A DNA stretch of 64,000 bases from Brumimicrobium aurantiacum. Lineage in GTDB: Bacteria > Bacteroidota > Bacteroidia > Flavobacteriales_D > Crocinitomicaceae. The notes under the pieces are model-generated. The model was not told where the DNA came from and ran no database searches. It saw only the letters and a list, made by a program, of their open reading frames with translations. Within the stretch, counting starts at the first letter, position 1, and each line of letters opens with the position of its first letter. Both the position numbers and the translations under genes were made by a program. Positions 9,601 to 18,885 of the stretch are shown here, piece by piece. The stretch covers positions 1 through 64,000 of the forward strand of contig NZ_QURB01000003.1 of NCBI RefSeq assembly GCF_003402975.1, read 5' to 3'.

Positions 9601-12600
9601 AATAATGCTGGATATTCTGGAAATGGAATAGGTTTTAACGATAATAATGATGATATCATTACAGCTTCTACGATGACTAACCCACAATCCATTAGCTTTA
9701 ATTGTAGTGCAACTAGTAGTGCAAATTATACAATATTGATTCAATATTCAACTTCAGTCTCTGGACCATGGACGACTTCAGCTTCATTAAGTGCTAATGG
9801 TTCAAATACTGGAGATATAACGACAAGTAATTCTTTCAAAAACATTTCTTTAAATTTAAATGGAGATTATTATTTGCGAATTATTCAGACACCTAGGTCG
9901 GGGGGAAGCTTCTATTTAGATGATGTAGAAGTATATTGTGGACCAACAACGCCATCCTGTACTTCTACAGCTTCAATTACTTCTTTTATGCCAACATCTG
10001 GGCCAGCGGAAAGCTTGGTTACAATTTCAGGTTCTGGTTTTACAGGAGCAAGTGCTGTGAAATTTGGTAGTGCAAGTGCGTTGAGTTTTACAATCATTGA
10101 TGACAATACCATTGTTGCTGAAGTACCTTCAGGATTAAGTCCTACTGTAGATGTTTTTGTATCGGATGCTTCAAGTTGTGATGCTCAAGGCTCAAGTAGT
10201 TTTACATTTATAGAATATGACGGTACTTGTGGAAATTATCCAGGATATACAGATTTGTTTATCTCAGAGGTATATGATTCTGATAGTAATAATGAATGGC
10301 TGGTGGAGTTATTTAACCCAACCCCAAATGCAATTACTTTAAATGGAGTTTATGAGGTTAAACGAGCAGGAGATATTTCTTCATCACCTTCTTATTCAAG
10401 AACGATAACCCTTACAGGAACTGTGGCAGCGAATAGCACTTATACACTAAACATCGGAACTAGTAGTTCTTGTAGTGGGAGCTATGATTTTAGTGAGTCA
10501 GGGGCGGGTATAAATGAAGAGGATATGATTACCCTATTTAAAAATGGTACACTTGTAGATGTAGTTCATGCACCAGACGATATAGGTTATTCTTTGCTAA
10601 GAAATGTTGGAACTAGTGTTGTGGCTCCTTCAGATACGTATATTGCTTCTGATTGGACAGCGAATAACTCAGAAAGTTGTAGTGATCTAGGCACATATAA
10701 TTTAACAATAACTCCTGCAATAAGCTTGACTTCAGGTCCAACAGATGTTACCAGTTGTTCTGTTTCAATGTCGGTTGTTTCTTCTACTTCAGGAGTGAGT
10801 TATAAATGGATGTACAATGATCCGTCGAATATGGCAGGCTGGTCTGAAGTGAATGCCTCTAATATTAACGTTGGAACCATTTCAGGAGAAACTTCTGCAA
10901 ATTTGACTATTTCAGGTGATGTTTCTTCATTAATTGATTTTCAATTTTATTGTGAAGTATCAAATGGAACCTGTGATTTAGCTTCAAACTCCGCGCAATT
11001 CGATGTTGATTCAAAACCTATTTATCGTTCTGTGGTTTCTGCCAATGGAAATTGGTCTGATTACACCAATTGGGAAATGTCTACTAATTACACAACATAC
11101 ACTGCAGCTTGTACTTATCCACGAGATTTTAACTCCGATGAGGTAATTATTCAAGATGGTACAACGATTGTTTATGATTTAACAGGTGCTGATGAGATCA
11201 CAATTAACAAAGTGACAATTGAGGCAGGCGGAACACTAGAGTTGTCAGCAAGTAGTCATTTAACTATTGAAGGAAATACTGCAAACGCAGATTTAATTGT
11301 TAAAGGAACATTGTTTGACCGAACAAATAGTTCTCATTCATTAAGTTTAACATCAGGAACTACTTGGGAAATTAATTCCTCAGGAACATTTATTAAAAGT
11401 AATGCGGGTGCTATTGCATTTTATCGAGACCAATATGAGGGAGGGATGTCTTCAATACCAGCAGGAGCAACTTGGATTTATCGATACAATGGAGATGGAA
11501 ACCCAAGTGTTGGAGCAGTGAATTTCTTTTATCCAAATTTGATTTTCGAGAATACAACAGGATCTACATATTCTTGGAATACGGTGGGGAACTTATTCGA
11601 TGGCAGTACTGGCGGGTATACCACAGTTAAAGGAAATTTTGATATTGGCGTAAGCGGTAATGCTGGTTGTGAAGTGGCAATAGTGAATTTTAATTCACAG
11701 CCCATGCTCATTCATGGAGATCTATTCATAGAGGCAGGTTCTAAGCTTATAAATAAAAATAGTAGTGCATCCACATTTGGTACTGGAGTAGAATTGAAAG
11801 GGAATTTAACCGTGAATGGAGAGCTTAATATATTAAATGGTTCAACTGAACGAGTTTTAAAATTTTCTGGTAGTGCAGATCAAAGTGTTTCAGGTTCTGG
11901 AGTGTTGAATCTTTATAAAGTAGATGTGAATAAATCAGGAGGTAGTATGATGATTCATAAAGATTTCCATGTTCAAAACGAACTTGTAATGAACAATAGT
12001 AATATTTATTTGAATGGGAACTTAATAGAACTTGGCCTTTCTACTACTCAAAAAGGAACTTTAACCTATACAACTGGATATGTTGTGGGGAAAATGCGTC
12101 GTTGGTTTGACGGAACAAATGCTGGAAATGCATCTAGTTTATTCCCAATTGGAAGTAATGATTCTGGATTAAAAAATAGAAATGCAAAAATAGAGTTTAC
12201 GAATGCACCTTCAAATGGAGGATACTTGACAGTAGAGTTTATTAATTCACCAATGACATATGACGGACTTCCAATTTCATCCACTAATTCTGGCGGAGCA
12301 GGCTTTGATATAACCACTGCTGAAGATCAAGGCTTTTGGAAGATGGAAAATGAATCAGGAAAGTTAGATGATGGACAATATACGATAACCTTAAATGGAG
12401 AAGGGTTTACAACTGTAAATAATTTAAATCAGTTAACCTTATTGAAACGTGTAGTAACAAATAGTCCGGATTGGTTTTGTCCTGGGAATCATGTTTCTCC
12501 TACTGGTTCAGTTTCAAATCCTATAGTTGCACGTTCGGGAGTAACAGGTTGGTCGAATTTTGGATTTGGTGGGGGAGTAGTCAACCCATTGCCGATAACT

Positions 12601-13143
12601 TTAAGTAGTTTCAATGTAATCTGTAATGAAATGAATGAAATTACCGAAATTCAATGGACAACAGCAAGTGAATCAAATTCTTCTCATTTCATTGTCGAAA
12701 AAAGTACTGATTTTATCAATTGGAATAAAGTTGAAACCATCGCAGCAGCTGGAAATAGCGATCAATTTAACCATTATAATGTTTTAGATAGATCAGGAGT
12801 TGGTGGAATTAATTATTATCAACTTATACAATATGATTTTGATGGAGAATATGAGGTGTTTTCTCCAATAAGTAGTGAATGTAATTTTAATTCAAATAGT
12901 ATAAATATTTATCCAAACCCTACAGATGGTGTTGTAATTATTCAGGTAGATTGGAAAAGCAAATCAAAATATAGCTTGTATGAATTGACTGATGCTACGG
13001 GTAGGATTATTGCGTTAAATGAGACAATGTTGAAGCAAGGGAAAAATGAAATTAATCTTGATTGTTCACTATACTCAGCAGGAGTTTATACCATTACTTT
13101 TCCTCAATCGAATTTAAAACCTCAGAAATTAATTGTAAAATAG
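6655..13143 (+). CDS. Giant T9SS-exported mosaic adhesin with InlB-type B-repeats
   Basis: Secreted protein of 2162 residues assembled from surface modules. Seen in order: signal peptide to about 30 (NAWGQ); a jelly-roll-like region (31-195); a Bacteroidota repeat module of about 100 residues at 198-301; a GEVED domain at about 362-447 (WIDWNQNGDF, YGEVEDY); the same module at 452-562; a Listeria-Bacteroides (InlB B) repeat at 563-642 (DANGGAGTM, GYVFDGWST); a beta-rich domain; the module again at 773-879; a second InlB B-repeat at 880-959; a further beta domain; an IPT/TIG domain at about 1103-1187; a lamin-tail-like domain at about 1196-1345; a long beta-rich segment; and a T9SS type A sorting domain at about 2085-2162 (IYPNPTDG, YSAGVYTI, KLIVK end). 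This domain order points to T9SS export and anchoring and a role in adhesion or gliding. The modules are near-identical in DNA, see the repeat entries. Confidence 0.92.
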   Translation: MFFNVKKSKFANVLLVLLTVVFGWSNAWGQTTIAKNSFETSGDTWTPITFSVSPCTNGSDRWDYSTNLSSISPSDGSQFWGIQDLNGNCGGSGFETITFPSLNVSAYTNVEISFDYYTIGFDGTDEVGYEIWEDGVRVVNSTSLNKNTGSWITETHNVTNGVSDAYLVLKVQQDGGSDYAGFDNVEVIGTSAGPTLITTPTSLTDLNYVVGNGPSAVQSFDLTGANLDGTTDVELLAGTGFEISTNNSTFSGSLNLGASTSLSQTIYVRLESGLGVGSYSDIVWIYGGGATDVEVDLEGEVWLTAPPLVYCTSSASNNWSQHISNVEFGTIDFGAGSNGYENNTSISTNVTVGQIYTLTVENGAPYNNEEISVWIDWNQNGDFTDAGEKVVNQLYAGNFLTNTDINIPLTAGIGSTRMRISMHNSGSITSCESYNYGEVEDYTVNVVPASPTLDVSPTSLSGLDYTFGSGPSTVQSFELTGSNLDGTDVELITIIDDCEISLSNNSGFGHYLNLPAYNGNATTIYVRLKAGLMVDSYIDQVLISGGGVAAANEPEVDLEGEVTPTPYDVIFDANGGAGTMANQTIISGATENLDANTFTRSGYVFDGWSTTSSGTVDYMDGAAYTMGNNDVTLYALWSVYTGPCFAMNTPDFTGSSGYTGSGDPDSGGSPTSTVRLASGSNPGSISTTATGVTSGDISVEFRAKGWDSNELQVTVTVDGTSQFISNLNYNAFETRTLSFTGVSANPVIEFSTVSGKRVHIGNVEIYCLVASPTLTTSPASLTGLNYVVGNGPSTVQSFDLTGSNLDGTTDVELLAGTGFEISTNNSNFSGSLNLGASTSLSQTIYVRLESGLGVGSYSDIVWIYGGGATDVEVDLEGEVTPTPYDVIFDANGGTGTMANQTITSGATENLDANTFTRSGYVFDGWSTTSSGTVDFTDGAAYTMGNSDVTLYAVWSVYTGPCLEDDFNSGYGNWTEGSGTYNNNNAGYSGNGIGFNDNNDDIITASTMTNPQSISFNCSATSSANYTILIQYSTSVSGPWTTSASLSANGSNTGDITTSNSFKNISLNLNGDYYLRIIQTPRSGGSFYLDDVEVYCGPTTPSCTSTASITSFMPTSGPAESLVTISGSGFTGASAVKFGSASALSFTIIDDNTIVAEVPSGLSPTVDVFVSDASSCDAQGSSSFTFIEYDGTCGNYPGYTDLFISEVYDSDSNNEWLVELFNPTPNAITLNGVYEVKRAGDISSSPSYSRTITLTGTVAANSTYTLNIGTSSSCSGSYDFSESGAGINEEDMITLFKNGTLVDVVHAPDDIGYSLLRNVGTSVVAPSDTYIASDWTANNSESCSDLGTYNLTITPAISLTSGPTDVTSCSVSMSVVSSTSGVSYKWMYNDPSNMAGWSEVNASNINVGTISGETSANLTISGDVSSLIDFQFYCEVSNGTCDLASNSAQFDVDSKPIYRSVVSANGNWSDYTNWEMSTNYTTYTAACTYPRDFNSDEVIIQDGTTIVYDLTGADEITINKVTIEAGGTLELSASSHLTIEGNTANADLIVKGTLFDRTNSSHSLSLTSGTTWEINSSGTFIKSNAGAIAFYRDQYEGGMSSIPAGATWIYRYNGDGNPSVGAVNFFYPNLIFENTTGSTYSWNTVGNLFDGSTGGYTTVKGNFDIGVSGNAGCEVAIVNFNSQPMLIHGDLFIEAGSKLINKNSSASTFGTGVELKGNLTVNGELNILNGSTERVLKFSGSADQSVSGSGVLNLYKVDVNKSGGSMMIHKDFHVQNELVMNNSNIYLNGNLIELGLSTTQKGTLTYTTGYVVGKMRRWFDGTNAGNASSLFPIGSNDSGLKNRNAKIEFTNAPSNGGYLTVEFINSPMTYDGLPISSTNSGGAGFDITTAEDQGFWKMENESGKLDDGQYTITLNGEGFTTVNNLNQLTLLKRVVTNSPDWFCPGNHVSPTGSVSNPIVARSGVTGWSNFGFGGGVVNPLPITLSSFNVICNEMNEITEIQWTTASESNSSHFIVEKSTDFINWNKVETIAAAGNSDQFNHYNVLDRSGVGGINYYQLIQYDFDGEYEVFSPISSECNFNSNSINIYPNPTDGVVIIQVDWKSKSKYSLYELTDATGRIIALNETMLKQGKNEINLDCSLYSAGVYTITFPQSNLKPQKLIVK
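7275..7556 (+). repeat. Intragenic repeat A, copy 1 (second copy at 9009-9290)
   Basis: The module copy at 7275-7556 is nearly identical in DNA to 9009-9290, spaced exactly 1734 bases (578 codons). From 7336 on, only scattered single-base changes are seen over about 220 bases. A third, clearly diverged copy lies at about 8008-8340. Confidence 0.85.
8341..8580 (+). repeat. Intragenic repeat B (InlB B-repeat), copy 1 (second copy at 9292-9531)
   Basis: The 240-base block encoding the first InlB-type repeat is nearly identical to 9292-9531, spaced 951 bases (317 codons), including most third-codon positions. Copy 2 directly follows the second copy of repeat A, so 9009-9531 looks like a fusion of both earlier units. 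Confidence 0.85.
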
Positions 13144-13149
13144 AGAAGT

Positions 13150-15288
13150 TTACTGAATATACAAACGTTGAGTTTCTCTAGTTTCTAAATTATGAATAAA
13201 GAAGATACCATGACCATCAAAAGTGGTTGAAGATTGGTTGTCTACATTTTTTATTGTTCGGCCTGTGATGGAATAAATACGGTAATTTCCTTTCTCTGGA
13301 AAATGAATAATTCTTGTTTGTCGGTCATAGTATATTCTATTAAACTTAATATTTATTGAAATAATTTGATTGTGTTTTTTTATTCCTTCAAAATTTTCAG
13401 ACGTTAACTTATAATATTGTATCCCATTGTTATGTATAGCATGTTTTATAGAATACTCCGTCGAATTATTGTTTTTACCTAAGGCCTTGACTTTGGTGAC
13501 TTCTTTAAAATTGATACCATCGTTTGAATGATAAATTGTATAAAAATCAGTATCGATCTCCATGCTTGAAATCCATTTGAGAAGAACTTGTTTTTTATTT
13601 CTTTCTGCAGTAAAAGATGTTGATTTATTTTGTAATGCAATTAAGCCACAGTTTCCCGTTGTCGATCGAAGCATTTTGATCCATTTTTCATTTTCAACAC
13701 TGTTACTAGAACCAGGTGTTTCTTCAGCGGAAGCGTTTCCTATATTCCAGTTATTAATATTTCTAAAATCGCCATTGTTAAAATATCCATTCATAAATTG
13801 CATATTGTCATCACTTAGTTTTGTACCATCAATTCCTCCATTATTTAGCTCTCCATAAGATAACCCAAAGAAATAATCACCATTTGGTTTTCTTGTTTGT
13901 ACTGCATCATTATCATTATTTAACCCAATAGTGGCAGGCCAACTGGTAAGCGTTGGAGCGGGAGCGGTATTAGGACTATAGGTAGAGTCCGAAGCGTTAG
14001 GGAACTCGTGAAGCGGTTCTAAGAATGTTGTATTGTTGTAAGGGATTATGTAAACCGAATCAGAATTTGAATCTGTTGGATCATCTGCTGGAATTAATGG
14101 ATTTCTTGCTCCAGAAGAGCTATTGTAAATCACAATTATAGAACCTACAGCGATGCCACTCCATTGTATGTCATTGGTTAGTTTTAAATGTCCATCAGAA
14201 ATTCCCTCATTCCCATATTCACCATTATTATCATCTATGATATACTCACGAATATCAGTTGTGGATCCACATTCTCCTAGGACAACCAGTTCGAAATATT
14301 CTTGTGCTCCTTCTGGACCATTAGAAAATTCATTAATAACAATTCCACCAAAATCTGGAATTACTGGTAAACAAGGATAGGTATTGTCAATTTCTATGTC
14401 GTGTCCATTATTACTTCCGTAAATAGTAGGAGAATTACTTTCCACTCTTATTCTATAATTAGAACCAGCATTGTAATTTGATGGTATCGTTATTGGAATA
14501 TTTCCAGAGATGTTTGTTCCAGATAATGAAATACTTCCAATTTGATCACTATTAAGGAAGGATCCATTCATGTCTGAAATGTAGGCATTGAATTCATTAC
14601 CAGAGTTAAAACTTCCTGTTGTTGAAAAAGAAACTGAACTGTTGTATTCTGTACTACAATTAACAGCAATGTAATTTAGGGAAAATGTGGTTGAAATGGT
14701 GTTTGAATTACATGCTGGAGCCTCTCCAAACCCTGTCATTGTACTTCCATTACTAATAAATTCAAAGCGAATACTAGGATCAGTCCAATACGTAGTGGTT
14801 CCAGTACATATACCCGGTTTTATAGCAATGTTTTGATTTGCTGTGCTCACTCCACTTCCATCCCAACTTGAACCAGGATCATTACTACATTCTCCGATGA
14901 CATCCATCAACACACCGTCTAAATATAATTCTAATGCATCGTCTCCATTAAAGATAAAGCCATAATCAGTAACTCCAGCAATATCGTTTCCATTGATAGC
15001 AAAATTGACAAGGTCTGTAGACCCAACAACCCAAACCTGATTTGGGCCAATAACACCAGAGTTAATTGTCACTTTTGTTGAACATGGATCTCCATTTGTT
15101 CCTTGAGAAATGCTTATGTTTTGACTTGATAGATCAATGGAATTTGAAGAATGATTATATATTTCAATTCCTTTAGGTATACTACCAGAATTAGTTTCAA
15201 TATATTGACTAATCATAATTTGTGAAATAGCCGAATTACCTAAGCCGAATAGTATACATATAGCGAATAGAAGATTAAATGGTTTCAT
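13150..15288 (-). CDS. Secreted lamin-tail-domain protein with sorting-like C-terminus
   Basis: Secreted protein of 712 residues from the ATG at 15288, chosen because it starts a clean signal peptide (MKPFNLLFAICILFGLG, cleavage near SAIS); an upstream in-frame TTG at 15318 would place extra polar residues before it. Seen: a first lamin-tail-like domain right after the signal peptide (KGIEIYNHSSNSIDLSS, DDALELYLDGV), a beta-sandwich middle, a second lamin-tail-like domain from about 315 (GIVINEFSNGPEGAQEYFELVV), and a C-terminal region resembling a T9SS type A sorting domain (YRIYSITGR, FFIHN) but without the usual YPNP motif. Convergent with the adhesin gene, 6 bases between the stops. Function inferred as a T9SS-exported surface protein, possibly of the same system as its neighbour. 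Confidence 0.82.
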   Translation of the reverse strand: MKPFNLLFAICILFGLGNSAISQIMISQYIETNSGSIPKGIEIYNHSSNSIDLSSQNISISQGTNGDPCSTKVTINSGVIGPNQVWVVGSTDLVNFAINGNDIAGVTDYGFIFNGDDALELYLDGVLMDVIGECSNDPGSSWDGSGVSTANQNIAIKPGICTGTTTYWTDPSIRFEFISNGSTMTGFGEAPACNSNTISTTFSLNYIAVNCSTEYNSSVSFSTTGSFNSGNEFNAYISDMNGSFLNSDQIGSISLSGTNISGNIPITIPSNYNAGSNYRIRVESNSPTIYGSNNGHDIEIDNTYPCLPVIPDFGGIVINEFSNGPEGAQEYFELVVLGECGSTTDIREYIIDDNNGEYGNEGISDGHLKLTNDIQWSGIAVGSIIVIYNSSSGARNPLIPADDPTDSNSDSVYIIPYNNTTFLEPLHEFPNASDSTYSPNTAPAPTLTSWPATIGLNNDNDAVQTRKPNGDYFFGLSYGELNNGGIDGTKLSDDNMQFMNGYFNNGDFRNINNWNIGNASAEETPGSSNSVENEKWIKMLRSTTGNCGLIALQNKSTSFTAERNKKQVLLKWISSMEIDTDFYTIYHSNDGINFKEVTKVKALGKNNNSTEYSIKHAIHNNGIQYYKLTSENFEGIKKHNQIISINIKFNRIYYDRQTRIIHFPEKGNYRIYSITGRTIKNVDNQSSTTFDGHGIFFIHNLETRETQRLYIQ

Positions 15289-15320
15289 CAGTAAGTTGCG
15301 GTTTTCTAAACAGTGCAACT

Positions 15321-15351
15321 CAAATTTAAAAAAAAAATAATTGTATTTTAA
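15321..15351 (-). promoter_or_regulatory. Candidate promoter for the 712-residue secreted protein
   Basis: Minus strand: TTA at 15351-15349, 20 bases, then TAAATTTG at 15328-15321. The -7 box is a full match, the -33 box is off by one base. Transcription would start near 15314, which agrees with the chosen start at 15288 and argues against the upstream TTG. Confidence 0.45.
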
Positions 15352-15386
15352 AATTATGTCAAATTATTTATAATCAGTCTGTAATG

Positions 15387-15434
15387 AAAAAAACACTCAA
15401 AGTTTATGTTAATTTCATAAACCTTGAGTGTTTT
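15387..15434 (-). terminator. Strong intrinsic terminator behind the GATase-like gene
   Basis: Long hairpin with arms 15390-15408 and 15416-15434 (core ACACTCAA / TTGAGTGT). The single non-Watson-Crick pair is a G-U wobble on the minus-strand RNA, and 7 Ts follow on that strand. It lies 31 bases after the stop of the gene at 15466. Confidence 0.85.
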
Positions 15435-15465
15435 ATTGTTTTACGATATATAAAGATTAATCAAT

Positions 15466-16368
15466 CTATTTTTTAGCGATTACTTCGTCACCGAATCGTT
15501 CGTAATTAACCAACCATGCTGCGGCATTTTTTACATATCTTCCAGTACCTGCTGTGTCCCATTTTAGAAATAATCTTGTAAATCCTCCATCAACAAGTAA
15601 ACGTTTTCCATCTTTCTCATAAGCTGCTGTTACAAGATTTCCACTTGATCCATAAATAATTGGTGTTAAATCCTTATGTTCAGCTATTGTGGCAATTGTA
15701 ATTCCTTCATATATATTTTGTAAACCAGTTGTAATCAAATGATTTGGCATAATTCCAGATTTTTTCTCATTTTCTAATAATCCAACAGTTTGATCTCCCA
15801 TTACATTTCCTGTCATACTATTTCCAATTAAATAATCAGCAATGTAATTGGCGTCAGCATAGTAAGGTTGATTGTCTCCCCATATATAAACACCTTTACC
15901 GCTATCAAAATATTTCTTAATCACCTTAGCGTGATCTTCATTTAGTTTACGTCGGTTCGAAGAAACAATCCAAAGCTGACAAGATTTATCAAGTGCTTTT
16001 TCTAATTCTTCAGCAGATGGAGGGTTGTTAATCCAGCGGTACACTGAAAATCCTTTTTCTTTTAGAGATGCAGTAGGATAGCTAAAATCAAATCCTTCTC
16101 CTGTATACAAGTGTAGTACAGCAATCGTTTGACCTTCAAAAGCACCATCTACTGCAAGGTCGTATTGATTTCCTTCTGCATTTCCATAACTGTCAGCCTG
16201 AACTTCTCTAACTTCTGTAATAATTTCTACTTCTTGTGTGGCTTGATTAACCCTTTCTACTTGAACCTCTTCGGTAATCACATTTTGTTTTGCAATAGAA
16301 TTATATTGTGCATGTGCACTTCCGATAAGTAATACCGATGCTAGGCAAGATAAAAATAACTTTTTCAT
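15466..16368 (-). CDS. Secreted protein with GATase/ThuA-like domain, function unknown
   Basis: A 300-residue exported protein that I cannot name. Seen: signal peptide (1-20, ending SAHAQ), a linker rich in V, E and T (25-58), then an alpha/beta domain from about 80 onward (GQTIAVLHLYTGEGFDF, QLWIVSSNRRKL, GKGVYIWGDNQPYY, RLLVDGGFTRLF) that reads like the class I glutamine amidotransferase-like fold used by ThuA and DUF4350-type proteins. No clear nucleophilic cysteine is placed as in true amidotransferases, so it is probably a binding or structural member. Single gene with its own strong terminator. Periplasmic or extracellular; role not known. Confidence 0.75.
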   Translation of the reverse strand: MKKLFLSCLASVLLIGSAHAQYNSIAKQNVITEEVQVERVNQATQEVEIITEVREVQADSYGNAEGNQYDLAVDGAFEGQTIAVLHLYTGEGFDFSYPTASLKEKGFSVYRWINNPPSAEELEKALDKSCQLWIVSSNRRKLNEDHAKVIKKYFDSGKGVYIWGDNQPYYADANYIADYLIGNSMTGNVMGDQTVGLLENEKKSGIMPNHLITTGLQNIYEGITIATIAEHKDLTPIIYGSSGNLVTAAYEKDGKRLLVDGGFTRLFLKWDTAGTGRYVKNAAAWLVNYERFGDEVIAKK

Positions 16369-16506
16369 AATTTTTCGTTTTAGATTTCCCTTCTGTACAA
16401 CTTACTTTCGAAAGCGTTCAAATTAAATTATGAATTGTTGGGCAAAAAGTGAGTGTTGTAGGAAATACTCCAACCTGTAACTCGTATTTGAAATAAACGT
16501 AATTCT

Positions 16507-18045
16507 CTATTTCGCCCAATCTTCACGGTCCAAGCTTCTAAATTGTATTGCTTCAGAAATATGAGTGGTATTAATACTCTTATCTTTGTTTAAGTCAGCA
16601 ATTGTACGCGCAACTTTTAAAATTCGATCATAGGCTCGAGCAGAAAGCCCAAGTCGATCCATTGCTTGTTTCAAAATAGTATTACACGCTTCGTCAATAG
16701 GACAATATTTTCGTAATTCTTTACTTGACATTTGTGCATTACAATGTGTTTCTTGGGAGTTTTTGAATCGATCTTCTTGAATTAATCTTGCTTCAACAAC
16801 CCTATCCCGAATGTTTTCACTTCCTTCCTCTGGCTGATGATAAGCTAATTCATCAAAACTAACGGGGGTAACCTCAACGTGTAAATCAATTCTGTCGAGT
16901 AGTGGACCACTAATTTTATTGAGGTAGTTTTGTACGATACCTGGAGCGCAAACACAATCTTTATCAGGGTGGTTGAAATAACCACAAGGACAAGGGTTCA
17001 TGGCTGCAACCAACATAAATCCGGCGGGATATTCGACTGTGAACTTGGCTCTAGAAATAGTTACAAATCTATCTTCTATTGGTTGTCTCATCACCTCTAA
17101 AACGGACCTTTTATATTCAGGAAGTTCATCCAGAAACAATACCCCATTATGAGCTAATGAAATTTCTCCAGGTTGTGGATAACTTCCTCCACCAACCAGT
17201 GCAACATCGGATATGGTGTGATGAGGTTTTCTAAATGGTCTTTCTGTAATTAAGCCAGCTCCAGCGTTTACTTTTCCAGCGACAGAATGAATTTTTGTAG
17301 TTTCTAATGATTCATTGATACTCATTGGAGGAAGTATGGTTGGTAATCGCTTTGCGAGCATTGATTTTCCTGCTCCTGGTGGACCAATTAAAACCACATT
17401 ATGACCTCCTGAAGCTGCAATTTCAAATGCACGTTTTATGTTTTGCTGTCCTTTAACATCTCTAAAATCAACAGCAAAATCGTTTAGTTTATTGTAAAAC
17501 TCTTGTCGAATATCAATTTTTGTTGCTGTTAAACCTGTTCCATTATTCAGAAAACTAACGACTTCATTAATTGATTTGGCACCATATACTTCTAGTCCAT
17601 CAACTATTGCTGCTTCTCGAACATTTTCTTCTGGTAAGATAATTCCTTTGAATCCTTCTTCTTTGGCTTTTAGGGCGATGGGAAGAATTCCTTTTAAAGG
17701 TTTTAGACTTCCATCAAGTGATAGTTCTCCAAGTAGAATGTAGTCGGCCAGTGCATCTGTATTCACTTGTTCGCTTGCTGCCATGATTGCAATTCCAATG
17801 GGCAAATCAAAGGTCGAACCTTCTTTTCTAATGTCGGCAGGAGCCATGTTTACAGTAATTTCTTTCATTGGATATTTATATCCATTATTGGAAAGTGCTG
17901 CTTTTATTCTTTGTTGACTTTCTTTTACCGCGCTATCGGGTAAACCAACCAGAATAAAACTGATTCCTTTATCTATATTTACTTCAATTGTGATTGTGGT
18001 GGCTTCAATGCCGAATACGGCGCTGCCAAATGATTTTACTAACAT
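16507..18045 (-). CDS. comM: YifB/ComM family Mg-chelatase-like AAA+ ATPase
   Basis: 512 residues, full length for the family. ComM is a hexameric helicase that drives branch migration during integration of taken-up DNA in natural transformation. Seen: an N-terminal Lon-protease-like (ChlI) domain ([15 protein letters not shown] start, about 1-180), a Mg-chelatase AAA+ core with Walker A GPPGAGKS at about 220-227 and Walker [10 protein letters not shown] at about 290, a CPCG-containing zinc-like cluster ([17 protein letters not shown], about 345-362), and a C-terminal helical domain ([18 protein letters not shown]). Single gene. The organism may therefore retain DNA uptake or use the protein in general recombination. 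Confidence 0.9.
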   Translation of the reverse strand: MLVKSFGSAVFGIEATTITIEVNIDKGISFILVGLPDSAVKESQQRIKAALSNNGYKYPMKEITVNMAPADIRKEGSTFDLPIGIAIMAASEQVNTDALADYILLGELSLDGSLKPLKGILPIALKAKEEGFKGIILPEENVREAAIVDGLEVYGAKSINEVVSFLNNGTGLTATKIDIRQEFYNKLNDFAVDFRDVKGQQNIKRAFEIAASGGHNVVLIGPPGAGKSMLAKRLPTILPPMSINESLETTKIHSVAGKVNAGAGLITERPFRKPHHTISDVALVGGGSYPQPGEISLAHNGVLFLDELPEYKRSVLEVMRQPIEDRFVTISRAKFTVEYPAGFMLVAAMNPCPCGYFNHPDKDCVCAPGIVQNYLNKISGPLLDRIDLHVEVTPVSFDELAYHQPEEGSENIRDRVVEARLIQEDRFKNSQETHCNAQMSSKELRKYCPIDEACNTILKQAMDRLGLSARAYDRILKVARTIADLNKDKSINTTHISEAIQFRSLDREDWAK

Positions 18046-18304
18046 ATTGATTTAGGTTTTTAACGTTACTCTAAATTAAGTTAGTGAAAAAAATGAGTTT
18101 GCCGTAATCTTTATAGAAATATTTTTTCGTTCCTAAAATCTATATTGAACTTGTATTGCGTTGTTTATGAGCTTACGAAATGAAAATCATACGAGGCGAG
18201 TAATTATACAAAAGGCCTAACAATGATAGGCCTTGAAACAGATGTGTCATTAAATTAAAAACAGTTGCCACCAAATGAATTTTTAGGTAGCATTAGCCGA
18301 CAAT
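18046..18304. other. 259-base spacer between gmhA and comM
   Basis: No coding potential seen. It holds the gmhA terminator hairpin and AT-rich sequence upstream of comM without a clear TAnnTTTG promoter box. Confidence 0.4.
18212..18234 (-). terminator. Intrinsic terminator behind gmhA
   Basis: Perfect 8-base stem AAGGCCTA (18212-18219) with TAGGCCTT (18227-18234) and a 7-base loop. On the minus strand it runs into TTTTGTATAATT. It lies 70 bases beyond the gmhA stop. Confidence 0.75.
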
Positions 18305-18868
18305 CTACAAGTTCGTCTCAATATAATCTATAAGATTATGAATTACTTTAATATGAATTTCTTGTGCTCTATCAGCATAGTTTGAACGTGGAGCACGGAT
18401 TTCTACATCACACAACTCAGCCATTTTACCACCATCTTTTCCTGTTAGTCCAATAACCTTCATTCCTTTATCTTTAGCAGCATGAATTGCATTAACAACA
18501 TTTGAAGAGTTTCCACTGGTTGAAATTGCAAGTAAAACATCTTCTTTACGACCAACTCCTTCAACGAATCGTGAAAATATATAGTCAAAACCATAGTCGT
18601 TAGCAACACAAGAAATGTGAGATGGGTCTGAAATTGAGATAGCACCAATGGAAGGCCTATCATTTCTGTATCTTCCTGTTAATTCTTCTGCGAAATGCAT
18701 GGCATCACACATAGAACCTCCGTTTCCACAGCTAATTATTTTTCCTTCATTTTTTAAACTTTCAACGAGAATGTTTCCTGCGTTAGCTATCTTTTTAAAG
18801 TTGTCTTCAGTACTGAATTGTTGAAGAATTTCTAATGCCTCGCTAAATTGGTCTGCTATTTGTTTCAT
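18305..18868 (-). CDS. gmhA: D-sedoheptulose-7-phosphate isomerase (phosphoheptose isomerase)
   Basis: 187-residue SIS-domain enzyme. It converts sedoheptulose 7-phosphate to D-glycero-manno-heptose 7-phosphate, the first step of heptose synthesis for LPS core or S-layer sugars. Seen: SIS motifs [18 protein letters not shown] at about 47-63, [11 protein letters not shown] at about 112-122, GLTGKDGG, and the C-terminal QEIHIKVIH with the catalytic-type Glu and His pair. Length matches the family (about 190). No gmhB or hldE next to it, so the rest of the pathway must lie elsewhere. A TAnnTTTG box lies 18 bases upstream of the start; a terminator follows. Confidence 0.92.
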   Translation of the reverse strand: MKQIADQFSEALEILQQFSTEDNFKKIANAGNILVESLKNEGKIISCGNGGSMCDAMHFAEELTGRYRNDRPSIGAISISDPSHISCVANDYGFDYIFSRFVEGVGRKEDVLLAISTSGNSSNVVNAIHAAKDKGMKVIGLTGKDGGKMAELCDVEIRAPRSNYADRAQEIHIKVIHNLIDYIETNL

Positions 18869-18885
18869 GTTCTTGAATTAATGCT

